A stretch of DNA of 61,728 nucleotides from Prevotella sp. (GCA_017557405.1 JAFYYV010000010.1:1-61728); one strand, 5' to 3'. Positions 53,744 through 61,728 are shown, counted from the stretch's first letter. The notes: generated by a model not told the origin, from the sequence alone. Numbers and translations: made by a program.

Positions 53744-56700
53744 ATGATTCTTTTCTTTAAGACTCCGCAAGGGAGTGTGATTGCGACAGATGTTGACCAC
53801 CAGTTGGATCAACAAGAGGTAAGTGAGTTATGTTGGCTTTATGGCGATGCTACGCTGCTGGACGAGAGCGAGTTGCCGGGCATCTTTGTCGGTCCGCGCC
53901 GCGAGATGGTGACCCCGTGGGCAACCAATGCCGTTGAGATTACCCAAAACATGGGATTGAAGGGCATTCAGCGCACCGAGGAGTATTTCCCCATTGACAA
54001 TTCAAGATTGACAGTTGACAATGAAGTTCCCGAAGATGCATACGATCCGATGCTTCAGCGTGTCTATAAAGGTCTTGACCAGCGTGTGTTCACCGTGCGC
54101 ATTGAGCCAGAGCCCATCAAGTTGGTTGAGAACCTCGAGGAATACAACGAGCAGGAAGGTTTGGCACTCTCGCCCGAGGAAATCGAGTATCTGCACAAGA
54201 TAGAGAAGCAGAACGGACGTCCGCTGACTGATTCCGAGATTTTCGGTTTTGCGCAAATCAACTCTGAGCACTGCCGCCACAAGATTTTCGGTGGCACGTT
54301 CATCATCGATGGCGAGGAGAAGGAATCTTCGTTGTTCTCGATGATCAAAAAGACCACCCAGGAGAATCCCAACAAGATATTGTCGGCCTACAAGGACAAT
54401 GTGGCTTTCTCACAAGGTCCTATTGTCGAGCAGTTTGCTCCAGCCGATCAGTCAACTGCCGATTGGTTCCGCGTGAAGGAGATTGAGAGTGTCATCTCGC
54501 TGAAGGCCGAAACACACAATTTCCCCACCACCGTAGAGCCTTTCAACGGTGCTGCTACGGGTACGGGTGGTGAGATTCGCGACCGTATGGGTGGTGGAGT
54601 AGGTTCGTGGCCCATTGCAGGAACGGCTGTTTATATGACGGCTTATCCACGTATCCAGGAGGACGAGAATACGGATTCTGAACTCGGAACGCTCCGGGAT
54701 TGGGAGGACATCCTGCCTGTTCGTCAGTGGCTCTATCAGACTCCTGAGCAGATATTGATCAAGGCTTCGAATGGTGCCAGCGACTTCGGAAACAAGTTCG
54801 GACAACCACTCATCTGCGGTTCTGTGCTCACCTTTGAGCATCAAGAAAAGCCTCTTACCTCTGACCTCTCACCTCTTACCTCTCCAAGGTACGCCTACGA
54901 CAAAGTCATCATGTTGGCTGGTGGTGTGGGATATGGCACGAAGCGCGACTGCTTGAAGAAAGAGCCTCAGAAGGGCAACAAGATAGTGGTGGTCGGTGGT
55001 GATAACTATCGCATCGGACTTGGCGGTGGAAGTGTATCTTCGGTCGATACGGGTCGCTATTCGAATGGCATCGAGTTGAATGCCGTGCAGCGTGCGAACC
55101 CCGAGATGCAGAAACGTGCCTACAACCTCGTTCGCGCATTGGTAGAAGAAGACAACAACCCCGTTGTTTCCATCCACGATCATGGTTCGGCAGGCCACCT
55201 GAATTGCCTGTCAGAGCTTGTCGAGGAATGTGGTGGTGAGATTGAGATGGACAAGCTGCCCATTGGCGACAAGACGCTCTCTGCAAAGGAAATCATCGCT
55301 AACGAGAGTCAGGAGCGCATGGGATTGCTCATCGATGAGAAGCATATCGACCATGTGCGCCGCATTGCCGAGCGCGAGCGTGCTCCGCTGTATGTGGTGG
55401 GCGAGACGACAGGCGATGCTCATTTCTCGTTCAAGCAAGCCGATGGCATAAAGCCTTTTGATTTGGATGTGGCTCAGATGTTCGGTCATTCACCGAAGAC
55501 CATCATGCGCGATAACACGGTGGAACGCCATTATGAGGATGTGAAATATGATGCGAAGGATTTGAATAAATACCTCGAGCGCGTGCTCCAATTGGAGGCT
55601 GTGGCTTGTAAGGATTGGCTCACCAACAAGGTCGACCGTTCGGTGACAGGTAAGATAGCCCGCCAGCAGTGTCAGGGTGAGATTCAGTTGCCGTTGTCCG
55701 ATTGTGGTGTTGTGGCCCTCGACTATCGTGGAAAGAAGGGTATTGCCACCGCCATCGGTCATGCTCCGCAAGCAGGATTGGCTTCGCCTGAGGCAGGTTC
55801 TGTGCTCTCTGTGGCCGAGTCGCTCACGAATCTTGTGTGGGCTCCGCTCGCCGATGGATTGAACAGTGTATCGCTCTCAGCCAACTGGATGTGGCCGTGC
55901 CGCTCTCAGGAAGGTGAAGATGCCCGCCTCTATGCGGGTGTGCAGGCATTGTCCGACTTCTGTTGCGCCCTCCACGTGAATGTGCCTACCGGAAAAGACT
56001 CGCTTTCGTTGACACAGCAATATCCCAATGGCGAGAAGATTATCTCGCCGGGAACCGTGATTGTCAGTGCTGGTGGTGAGGTGAAAGATGTGAAGAAGGT
56101 TGTGTCGCCCGTGTTGGTCAACGACAAGAACTCCTCGCTCTATCACATCGATTTCTCGTTCGATGAGCAGCGCCTTGGTGGTTCTGCCTTCGCACAGAGC
56201 CTCGGAAAGATTGGCGATGATGTTCCCACGGTGAAGAATCCCGAGTACTTCGTTGATTGCTTCAACGCCATTCAGGAACTCATCCGCCGTGGATGGATCA
56301 TGGCTGGACACGATATCTCGGCTGGTGGATTGATCACCACGTTGCTCGAGATGACCTTCGGCAATGCCAAGGGTGGTATGCACATCAACCTCCACTCACT
56401 CAACTGTACCGACATCGTAAAGACACTCTTTGCCGAGAATCCCGGTGTGGTCATTCAGGTGAGTGACGAGCATAAATACGACCTGCGCGAATATCTCGAG
56501 GATTGTGGCGTGGGCTTTGCTAAGATTGGTTATTCCACTCCTTACGAGCGTACCATTGTGGTGAAGAATGGCGATGACGAATATTCGTTCGACATTGATG
56601 CCCTGCGCGATGTGTGGTACAAGACCAGCTATCTGCTCGACCGCAAGCAAAGCTTCAACGGAATGGCCGCTGAGCGTTTCAAGAACTACAAACATCAGCC

Positions 56701-57541
56701 CATCGAGATGCGGTTCAACACCAACTTCACGGGCAAACTTTCGCAATACAAACTCAATCCTGAGCGTTGGAAGAGAACCTCCAGCAAGCATGAACCTGCT
56801 CCCAAAGCCGCCATCATCCGCGAGAAGGGTACCAATGGCGAGCGCGAGATGGCTTATTCGCTCTATCTGGCTGGCTTCGATGTGAAAGACGTGATGATGA
56901 CCGACCTCATTACAGGCCGCGAGACGCTTGACGAAGTCAACATGATTGTCTTCTGTGGTGGATTCTCCAATAGCGACGTCCTCGGCTCGGCCAAAGGATG
57001 GGCAGGAGCGTTCCTCTACAATCCGAAGGCAAAAGAGGCACTCGACCGCTTCTATGCTCGCGAAGACACCCTCTCGCTGGGTATCTGCAACGGTTGCCAA
57101 CTCATGGTGGAGCTCGGACTTTGTGGCACATCGAATGCGAAGATGCTGCACAATGTCAGCCATAAGTTCGAGAGCGAGTTCATTACGTTGCGCATACCGC
57201 AGAACAACAGCGTGATGTTCTCATCGCTCAGCGGCAACAAACTCGGCATCTGGGTCGCTCACGGCGAAGGACGCTTCTCGTTGCCCGAGGGTGAGGAGCA
57301 CTACAACGTCATCGCCAAATACAACTATTCGGGTTATCCTGGCAATCCTAATGGCAGCGACTTCGATGTGGCAGGTATCTGCTCACAGGATGGTCGCCAT
57401 CTCGCCATGATGCCCCATCTGGAGCGTGCCATCTTCCCCTGGCAGAATGCTTGGTATCCCGCCGCCCACCGCAACGATGAGGTGACCCCGTGGATTGAGG
57501 CATTTGTCAATGCAAGGAAGTGGATAGAATCAAGGCGTTAA
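53744..57541 (+). CDS. purL: Phosphoribosylformylglycinamidine synthase (single-chain)
   Basis: PurL makes FGAM from FGAR, glutamine and ATP in purine synthesis, in the cytoplasm. The 1265-residue chain carries the synthetase domains (EQFAPADQSTADWF, LKAETHNFPTTVEPFNGAATGTGGEIRD near 255-285, and SIHDHGSAGHLNCLSELVEE near 475) and the C-terminal glutamine amidotransferase domain with Cys1115 in GICNGCQ and the HLERAIFPW segment. Two stretches look inserted and are built of 7-bp DNA repeats: DNSRLTVDN near residues 84-93 and KPLTSDLSPLTSP near 369-381, the latter between LTFEHQE and YAYDKVIM. Both keep the frame. The stop codon lies inside an 11-bp perfect hairpin. It appears to be transcribed alone or with the chromate transporters that follow. 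Confidence 0.97.
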   Translation: MILFFKTPQGSVIATDVDHQLDQQEVSELCWLYGDATLLDESELPGIFVGPRREMVTPWATNAVEITQNMGLKGIQRTEEYFPIDNSRLTVDNEVPEDAYDPMLQRVYKGLDQRVFTVRIEPEPIKLVENLEEYNEQEGLALSPEEIEYLHKIEKQNGRPLTDSEIFGFAQINSEHCRHKIFGGTFIIDGEEKESSLFSMIKKTTQENPNKILSAYKDNVAFSQGPIVEQFAPADQSTADWFRVKEIESVISLKAETHNFPTTVEPFNGAATGTGGEIRDRMGGGVGSWPIAGTAVYMTAYPRIQEDENTDSELGTLRDWEDILPVRQWLYQTPEQILIKASNGASDFGNKFGQPLICGSVLTFEHQEKPLTSDLSPLTSPRYAYDKVIMLAGGVGYGTKRDCLKKEPQKGNKIVVVGGDNYRIGLGGGSVSSVDTGRYSNGIELNAVQRANPEMQKRAYNLVRALVEEDNNPVVSIHDHGSAGHLNCLSELVEECGGEIEMDKLPIGDKTLSAKEIIANESQERMGLLIDEKHIDHVRRIAERERAPLYVVGETTGDAHFSFKQADGIKPFDLDVAQMFGHSPKTIMRDNTVERHYEDVKYDAKDLNKYLERVLQLEAVACKDWLTNKVDRSVTGKIARQQCQGEIQLPLSDCGVVALDYRGKKGIATAIGHAPQAGLASPEAGSVLSVAESLTNLVWAPLADGLNSVSLSANWMWPCRSQEGEDARLYAGVQALSDFCCALHVNVPTGKDSLSLTQQYPNGEKIISPGTVIVSAGGEVKDVKKVVSPVLVNDKNSSLYHIDFSFDEQRLGGSAFAQSLGKIGDDVPTVKNPEYFVDCFNAIQELIRRGWIMAGHDISAGGLITTLLEMTFGNAKGGMHINLHSLNCTDIVKTLFAENPGVVIQVSDEHKYDLREYLEDCGVGFAKIGYSTPYERTIVVKNGDDEYSFDIDALRDVWYKTSYLLDRKQSFNGMAAERFKNYKHQPIEMRFNTNFTGKLSQYKLNPERWKRTSSKHEPAPKAAIIREKGTNGEREMAYSLYLAGFDVKDVMMTDLITGRETLDEVNMIVFCGGFSNSDVLGSAKGWAGAFLYNPKAKEALDRFYAREDTLSLGICNGCQLMVELGLCGTSNAKMLHNVSHKFESEFITLRIPQNNSVMFSSLSGNKLGIWVAHGEGRFSLPEGEEHYNVIAKYNYSGYPGNPNGSDFDVAGICSQDGRHLAMMPHLERAIFPWQNAWYPAAHRNDEVTPWIEAFVNARKWIESRR
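53993..54020. repeat. 7-bp tandem repeat inside purL (first)
   Basis: Heptamers ATTGACA, ATTCAAG, ATTGACA, GTTGACA lie in frame in the N-terminal region. The same TTGACA-type heptamer builds the intergenic repeat at 47434-47461. Confidence 0.85.
54851..54885. repeat. 7-bp tandem repeat inside purL (second)
   Basis: Five heptamers (CCTCTTA, CCTCTGA, CCTCTCA, CCTCTTA, CCTCTCC) are translated as PLTSDLSPLTSP within the synthetase core. Confidence 0.9.
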
Positions 57542-57556
57542 CGCATTAACGCCTTG
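57531..57556 (+). other. Hairpin enclosing the purL stop codon
   Basis: CAAGGCGTTAA and TTAACGCCTTG form a perfect 11-bp stem with a 4-base loop, and the TAA stop lies in the 5' arm. No T run follows, so it is not a standard terminator. It may protect the message end or slow release. Confidence 0.75.
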
Positions 57557-57561
57557 ATAAG

Positions 57562-57617
57562 GTATGAGGTGTGAGATGTGAGTTCAAAATTCATAATTCA
57601 TAACTCGTAATTCATAA
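57562..57617. repeat. Run of eight heptamers upstream of the chromate transporter genes
   Basis: GTATGAG, GTGTGAG, ATGTGAG are followed without a break by TTCAAAA, TTCATAA, TTCATAA, CTCGTAA, TTCATAA. Two different heptamer families share one 7-bp phase. The run ends 11 bases before the ATG at 57629. Confidence 0.88.
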
Positions 57618-57628
57618 TTATATCGCAT

Positions 57629-58168
57629 ATGGATAAGATATACTGGGATAGTTTTAAGACCTTCTTCAAGATAGGAGCCTTCACGCTGGGAGGCGGCTAT
57701 GCCATGATTCCCATCATCGAATCGGAAGTCATGGAGAAGAACAAGTGGGTGAGCCGTGAGGAGTTCATCGACCTCATTGCTGTTGCCCAAAGCTGTCCTG
57801 GTGTATTTGCCATCAACATCTCCACGTTTATCGGCTACAAGCTGCGGCGCGAGCGGGGAGCCATCTGCTCAGCCCTCGGAACGGCATTGCCCTCGTTCTT
57901 CATCATCCTCCTCATCGCCATGTTCTTCCATCATTTCATGGAAGTAGGGTGGATAGCCGCCATGTTCCGCGGCATTCGTCCTGCTGTGGTAGCTTTGATA
58001 GCCGTACCAACATTCAACATGGCAAAGAGTGCCAACATCACCCTCGCCACCTGTTGGATTCCCATCGTCTCGGCTCTGCTCATCTGGAAGCTTGGGGTCA
58101 ACCCCATCTTCATCATCATCGCCGCCGGCGTAGGTGGCTATCTCTACGGACAATTCTTGAAAGAATAG
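57629..58168 (+). CDS. Half-size chromate (CHR family) transporter, first subunit
   Basis: This is a 179-residue inner-membrane protein of the CHR chromate transporter family in its short, single-domain form. The N-terminal signature FFKIGAFTLGGGYAMIPI (about 11-28), the AQSCPGVFAIN segment (about 53-63) and several hydrophobic helices support this. Short CHR proteins occur as adjacent pairs that probably assemble as heterodimers, and the second member follows after 93 bp. The family exports chromate in some bacteria. In gut-type Bacteroidetes the real substrate is unproven. Confidence 0.92.
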   Translation: MDKIYWDSFKTFFKIGAFTLGGGYAMIPIIESEVMEKNKWVSREEFIDLIAVAQSCPGVFAINISTFIGYKLRRERGAICSALGTALPSFFIILLIAMFFHHFMEVGWIAAMFRGIRPAVVALIAVPTFNMAKSANITLATCWIPIVSALLIWKLGVNPIFIIIAAGVGGYLYGQFLKE

Positions 58169-58171
58169 AAG

Positions 58172-58261
58172 CCCCCACCCAACCTCCCCCTGTAGGGGAG
58201 GGGGCAGAAGAACCCCATTAACCCCATAAATAACCCCAATAAGCCCAATAAGCCCATAAAA
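58172..58261. repeat. C/G-rich palindrome and 9-bp repeat between the CHR genes
   Basis: A palindrome with CTCCCC/GGGGAG arms (58184-58200) in a run of C and G is followed by 9-bp units (ACCCCATTA, ACCCCATAA, then ATAACCCCA, ATAAGCCCA, ATAAGCCCA) that reach the next ATG. No gene lies here. Confidence 0.75.
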
Positions 58262-58837
58262 ATGATATTCCTCGAACTCTTCTACACCTTCTTCATGATA
58301 GGCCTCTTTGGATTTGGCGGCGGCTACGGCATGTTGTCGCTCATCCAAACCGAGACGGTCGTCCATCATGGATGGCTCACCACCGCTGAGTTCACGAATA
58401 TCGTGGCCGTCAGTCAGATGACGCCAGGACCTATTGGAATCAACTCAGCCACCTATTGTGGCTATACGGCCGTTGAGAAAACCACAGGAAGTCAGCTCAT
58501 GGCCGTCTTGGGCTCTTGTACCGCCACCTTTGCCCTCGTGCTACCCTCGCTCATCCTCATGATTCTCATCTGCAAGATGTTCATGAAATATATGAACACG
58601 CAGGCCGTGCAAAGTGTCTTCCAAGCCCTGCGCCCTGCTGTCGTAGGACTTCTGTTGGCTGCCACCCTGCTGCTCATGAACGCTGATAATTTCTCATCGC
58701 CCAGCGTCAATCCTTGGCAGTTCTGGATTAGCATCGCCATCTTTGTCGCCACCTTCGTGGGCACGAAATTCGTCAAGATCAATCCCATCCGGATGATCCT
58801 CTTTGCCGCCTTCGCAGGACTTCTCCTGCTATATTGA
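58262..58837 (+). CDS. Half-size chromate (CHR family) transporter, second subunit
   Basis: This is a 191-residue inner-membrane protein, the partner of the gene just upstream. It has the CHR signature FFMIGLFGFGGGYGMLSLI (about 9-27) and the matching SQMTPGPIGINSATYCGY segment (about 53-70), where the first subunit has AQSCPGVFAIN. About six hydrophobic helices follow. The two proteins differ enough to be distinct subunits of one transporter rather than a recent duplication. Confidence 0.92.
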   Translation: MIFLELFYTFFMIGLFGFGGGYGMLSLIQTETVVHHGWLTTAEFTNIVAVSQMTPGPIGINSATYCGYTAVEKTTGSQLMAVLGSCTATFALVLPSLILMILICKMFMKYMNTQAVQSVFQALRPAVVGLLLAATLLLMNADNFSSPSVNPWQFWISIAIFVATFVGTKFVKINPIRMILFAAFAGLLLLY

Positions 58838-58863
58838 TTTCTTTCAAACTATTCTACTATCCT

Positions 58864-59919
58864 ATGAACAAATCAAAAACTATTCTAATGACTTTGCTGG
58901 CTTTGGCCACCTGCAGTTCGCTCTTCGCTCAGCGTCCCCGACAGCGCACTGCCTTCAACACCGACACCCTCATGGTTCACGACCCCGTACTGGCTTTTGA
59001 AAACGGCACGTACTACCTTCTTTCCACAGGCATGGGCATCAGTTGGGCTACCTCCGAAGACCGCCAGACGTGGACCGTGCAACCCACGATGTTCATGAAT
59101 GAGGTGCCACAGTGGACCCACGACTTCGTTCCTGGCTTCCGCAATCATGTCTGGGCGCCCGACATCATCCGCTGGCACGGACGTTGGTGGCTCATGTATT
59201 CGTGCTCCACGTTCGGAAAGAACACCTCCGCCATCGGTTTGCTCTCCACGCCTTCGCTCGCTCATCCTGAGTGGAAGGACGAGGGTTGCGTGGTTGCCAG
59301 CAACTCACCGAAGTCGTTCGATGCTACGGCGCATGTCGATTGGAACGCCATCGACCCCAATATTGTTATCGACCGCAACGATCAACCTTGGCTCACGTTC
59401 GGCTCGTTCTGGGATGGCATCCAACTCGTCCGGCTCGACTCCACCATGCACATCATGCGAGGTTTCCAGCCATCCACCATCGCCCGCCGCTATGGTTCGC
59501 CAATGCCCGATATCCAGAACCCCACCTCCGAGTTCGCGGGTCCTAATGCCATCGAGGCGCCATTCATCTATCAGCGCGATGGATGGTACTATCTCTTCGT
59601 GAGTTGGGATTATTGCTGCCGAGGCTCTCAGAGCACCTACCGCGTTGTCTGCGGCCGTTCTCGCAACATCACGGGGCCCTATGTGGATCGCGAGGGCAAA
59701 CGGATGCTGGATGGAGGTGGAACGTTGGTCATCGAGGGCGATAAGACGCTCTTCGAAGCTGCCGGCCACTGTGCCGTCTACGACCTCCCCATGTCAGGAA
59801 AACCTCAGCAAACGCTCTTCATCTGCCACGGCTACAGTGTGCCCATGCAAGGCCAATCCATCCTCGTCCAGCGCATCCTCGAGTGGGAGGAAGGGTGGCC
59901 AAAAACAATTCACAATTGA
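58864..59919 (+). CDS. Secreted GH43 arabinan endo-1,5-alpha-arabinosidase
   Basis: This is a 351-residue exported GH43 enzyme, a single five-bladed propeller. The signal peptide (MNKSKTILMTLLALATCSSLFAQ) fixes the start at 58864 rather than ten codons upstream. Catalytic residues appear in MVHDPVLAF (Asp, base), WNAIDPNIV (Asp) and NAIEAPFIY (Glu, acid). CGRSRNITGPYVDREG near 265-280 is typical of arabinanases. It lacks the extra C-terminal domain of the GH43 lipoprotein at 47466-49427. Its last codons (KTIHN) come from a 7-bp repeat, so the original C-terminus may have been changed. It is separated from the arabinan operon by about 9 kb of unrelated genes. Confidence 0.9.
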   Translation: MNKSKTILMTLLALATCSSLFAQRPRQRTAFNTDTLMVHDPVLAFENGTYYLLSTGMGISWATSEDRQTWTVQPTMFMNEVPQWTHDFVPGFRNHVWAPDIIRWHGRWWLMYSCSTFGKNTSAIGLLSTPSLAHPEWKDEGCVVASNSPKSFDATAHVDWNAIDPNIVIDRNDQPWLTFGSFWDGIQLVRLDSTMHIMRGFQPSTIARRYGSPMPDIQNPTSEFAGPNAIEAPFIYQRDGWYYLFVSWDYCCRGSQSTYRVVCGRSRNITGPYVDREGKRMLDGGGTLVIEGDKTLFEAAGHCAVYDLPMSGKPQQTLFICHGYSVPMQGQSILVQRILEWEEGWPKTIHN

Positions 59920-60012
59920 CAATTAAAAGCCCCCTCCCGGCCTCCCCCAAAAGGGTGAGGGGAAGGAAACAGCCAAATCGATAAATCAATTGTAAATCGT
60001 AAATCGTCAAAT
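59905..60012. repeat. Repeat cluster after the second GH43 gene
   Basis: Heptamers ACAATTC, ACAATTG, ACAATTA (59905-59925) overlap the GH43 stop codon. A C/G-rich palindromic repeat follows (59929-59962). GTAAATC, GTAAATC, GTCAAAT heptamers lie at 59992-60012. The rest of the gap to 60112 has short inverted pieces such as CGCTACGCGC/GCGAAGCG but no gene. Confidence 0.75.
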
Positions 60013-60112
60013 TGGACTCGCTACGCGCTTTTATAAAGCGAAGCGACTAAAAGAAAATTGATCTTGCTCCTCAAACTCCTTTAATTTTTTAATTTAGGCC
60101 GCAGGCCGTGGG

Positions 60113-61438
60113 CTACCTCCCCACCCACTTCTTTCCGTCTTTCACGTAGATGCTTGATGGCAATGCCCGGCCTTCCGGTATACGACGCCCTTGCAAATCA
60201 TAAGTGGGGCTTCCCCCTTTTTGGGGGGATGAGAGGGGGGCCACTCCTGCCGTCACATCCCCCATGAACTGGCCGATGAAGAAGATGGCGCCTGTCGATT
60301 GTTCGCTGATGATGTAGAGGAACGGGCGGTTGGCGTGGAATGTCGTGGGGTTCATCACCGCCGTCTCCTTATAGCCGATAATGGTCACGGCAGCAGCCTC
60401 TGTGCCTTCCTCGTCAAGCTTTATCTTCGCCACTTGTTTCATCAGGTCGATGAACACCGATGCGTTGCAGAAGTAGGGGAACTCCGCGTTGGCAGGGCTG
60501 AACGCCGAGGGCATTCCGAGAGCCGTCATGATGGGCTTCAGGTCCACTTCGGTATCGGTCTCGAAGCGTGGCAGCTTCAAGTCCACCATGTGCGTCTTTC
60601 CTTTGAACTGCCAGTTTTCGCCGTTCAACTCTTCCAGCAGGTCGTCGAGGCTCTTCCCTTCGCGCGGCAGGAACACCTCCATCGCGTAGCCCATGTTGCC
60701 ATAGGGTAGGCGGATGGCCTGATAGAGGTCGTTCTCCGTGTATTCGAACTCATTCTGCTGGTGCATCATCTGCACCTTCTCGCCGCTCTTGAACGTCTCC
60801 GTGCGTGTCATGTTGGGGTCGAACTCCAGTGTCCACGCACCCTTGAAATAGATGGCGTTGAGCAGGTAGCTCACGGCATTCACGTCAAACTCCTCAGGCG
60901 ACAGAATCTTCTCAATCATCCCCTCTGTGTGGTCGCTCGCCCACTGGTTGATGACGTCCATCGTCTCCCCGTCCGCAAAGTCGCGCGTCTCAGGGTTGGC
61001 ATCGTAGTATTTGTTGGCTTTCTCCTTGAACGCCTCCTGCAGCTCGTAGCCGCGGTTCATGTAAATCGTGTTGCCAATCATCACCTTCGTTTCCTTGTCA
61101 ATCTCCGCGCTCTCCGTCAGCATCTTGCGGCAGAACAGGTTCGTGGCATCAGCATCGCCGAATCCCAGCACCTGGTTGATCTCCGCCAACGTCTGCCCGG
61201 CAGCCCCGTTGTTCACCATCCCAAGCGCATAGGTGATGCTCAGGGGCGAGAGCACCTGACTGCGGTCCGTCCGTGCCTCGCGGAAGAGGTTGAACGCGAA
61301 GTCGTTGTTCTTCTCCACCAACTGTCTTTCCTCGGCAGTGAGCGAAATCTCCTTGGGTTTTGTATCGTCTGCGTATGCGCAGATGGCCAGCAGCGGCAGC
61401 GCCACCATCATCACTAAGGTCAATACTGTTTTTTTCAT
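60113..61438 (-). CDS. Secreted serpin (serine protease inhibitor)
   Basis: This is a 441-residue exported serpin. The start at 61438 follows a strong ribosome-binding sequence (GGAGGAAACAAC) and gives a signal peptide MKKTVLTLVMMVALPLLAIC; a further 23 in-frame residues upstream are unlikely. The serpin core includes SPLSITYALGMVNNGAAGQT (about 69-88), LLNAIYFKGAWTLEFD and HANRPFLYIISEQSTGAIFFIG. The hinge EEGTEAAAVT (about 343-352) has the small residues needed for loop insertion, so it should be inhibitory. By simple alignment with other serpins P1 is near Thr in YKETAVM, which needs checking. After the serpin fold a C/G-rich palindromic repeat (60202-60244) is translated as APLSSPQKGG, then the C-terminal Y-D-L-Q-G-R-R ... 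Y-V-K-D-G-K-K motif follows. It may protect surface enzymes from host or competitor proteases. Confidence 0.94.
   Translation of the reverse strand: MKKTVLTLVMMVALPLLAICAYADDTKPKEISLTAEERQLVEKNNDFAFNLFREARTDRSQVLSPLSITYALGMVNNGAAGQTLAEINQVLGFGDADATNLFCRKMLTESAEIDKETKVMIGNTIYMNRGYELQEAFKEKANKYYDANPETRDFADGETMDVINQWASDHTEGMIEKILSPEEFDVNAVSYLLNAIYFKGAWTLEFDPNMTRTETFKSGEKVQMMHQQNEFEYTENDLYQAIRLPYGNMGYAMEVFLPREGKSLDDLLEELNGENWQFKGKTHMVDLKLPRFETDTEVDLKPIMTALGMPSAFSPANAEFPYFCNASVFIDLMKQVAKIKLDEEGTEAAAVTIIGYKETAVMNPTTFHANRPFLYIISEQSTGAIFFIGQFMGDVTAGVAPLSSPQKGGSPTYDLQGRRIPEGRALPSSIYVKDGKKWVGR
60202..60244. repeat. C/G-rich palindromic repeat inside the serpin gene
   Basis: On the minus strand the coding sequence reads CCCCCCAAAAAGGGGG flanked by GGCCCCCC and GAAGCCCC. 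It closely resembles the intergenic repeat at 59929-59962 (CTCCCCCAAAAGGGTGAGG). Confidence 0.8.
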
Positions 61439-61496
61439 GTTGTTTCCTCCTATTCTATTGGTTGTTGATGTAAATGGATTCACATCTCTCTGATTG

Positions 61497-61528
61497 CAAA
61501 GATACAAAAAATAATTGAAACCTCCAAA
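61497..61528 (-). promoter_or_regulatory. Promoter of the serpin gene
   Basis: On the minus strand TTTG (61525-61528), a 20-bp spacer and TATCTTTG (61497-61504) fully match the Bacteroidetes promoter pattern. The leader is about 52-58 bases. Confidence 0.88.
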
Positions 61529-61592
61529 TTTCGCCCTCGCTAGTGCGCAAAAATTTGTTAATCATGGAAGGCTTCTTCTGAAAACACAAAAA

Positions 61593-61728
61593 TGTAACAT
61601 GTAACATTTGTAACATGTAACATTAAGGTGGTTCCATATTTCCGAGATGAAAATTTGGTTGCAGATTGATAGATTAGTAGCGCTAAAAATAAGTAGGATG
61701 TAATAATATTAATTTTATTATAATATAT
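61593..61728. mobile_element. Second copy of the MITE-like element, cut by the window edge
   Basis: The 30-bp terminal repeat (61593-61622) is the exact reverse complement of the right end at 35994-36023. The next 106 bases match the interior of that element in reverse (shared block TTTTCATCTCGGAAATATGGAAC, given here in part, and the A/T-rich TATTATAATAAAAT). No gene is seen in 61529-61728. Confidence 0.72.

Noticed and set aside
61439-61507. A 23-residue upstream extension of the serpin
   Set aside because: The strong GGAGGAAACAAC ribosome-binding sequence and a standard signal peptide fix the start at 61438, and the extension starts within six bases of the probable transcription start.

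Overview
The window looks like chromosomal DNA of a Prevotella-like member of the Bacteroidales (Prevotella, Segatella, Xylanibacter or a close relative). The evidence is two SusC/SusD pairs, many -7 boxes of the Bacteroidetes form TAnnTTTG, Bacteroidetes-style lipoproteins, a large one-chain PurL, and short secreted-protein C-termini typical of this group. The genus is an inference. No rRNA, tRNA, CRISPR array, transposase or phage gene was seen.

Layout. (1) 325-3183: a secreted macroglobulin-like protein. (2) 3339-6247, minus strand: ribosomal operon rplM-rpsI-rpsB-tsf, with a structured leader and a strong terminator. (3) 6652-8894, minus: a BlaI-type repressor and a BlaR1/M56 sensor protease with a TonB-like C-terminus, driven by a promoter that carries three matching operators. 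(4) 9036-35656: a large starch locus. On the minus strand are susC-susD-susE-susF, then a second unit of two secreted CBM-bearing alpha-amylases with a previously unlisted 55-residue gene between them, and a GH53 galactanase. Divergently on the plus strand are a LacI-family regulator, a sugar MFS permease and a PAP2 phosphatase, then a unit of GH77 4-alpha-glucanotransferase, GH97 alpha-glucosidase (SusB type), type I pullulanase and a SusA-like GH13 lipoprotein. (5) 35657-36139: a gene-free stretch with a terminator, four 22-bp repeats and a MITE-like element with 30-bp terminal inverted repeats; part of a second copy closes the window. (6) 36140-49427: a CE1-type esterase, then a probable arabinan locus made of a kinase-less hybrid-type membrane regulator (propeller + AraC HTH), SusC, SusD, a repeat-built surface lipoprotein and a GH43 arabinanase. 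(7) 49551-61438: a metallophosphoesterase with a dockerin, an OmpA-family lipoprotein, purL, two half-size chromate transporters, a second GH43 enzyme and a secreted serpin.

How it works together. Starch is probably bound and cut at the cell surface by SusC-F and the secreted amylases. It would be debranched and trimmed in the periplasm by the pullulanase, SusA-like and SusB-like enzymes, imported by the MFS permease and rearranged by MalQ. Three near-identical LacI-type operators (core TGCAAnCGnTTGCA) lie 54, 54 and 55 bp upstream of the -7 boxes of the susC, malQ and amylase units, all in the same orientation. This suggests that the local LacI protein controls the three as one regulon, perhaps as an activator.

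The least expected signal is a set of heptanucleotide-periodic repeats that sit in intergenic regions, often just before start codons, and also occur in frame inside purL and the SusA-like gene. Related 9-bp repeats and G/C-rich palindromes also enter coding sequences (pullulanase, the GH43 signal peptide, the serpin).
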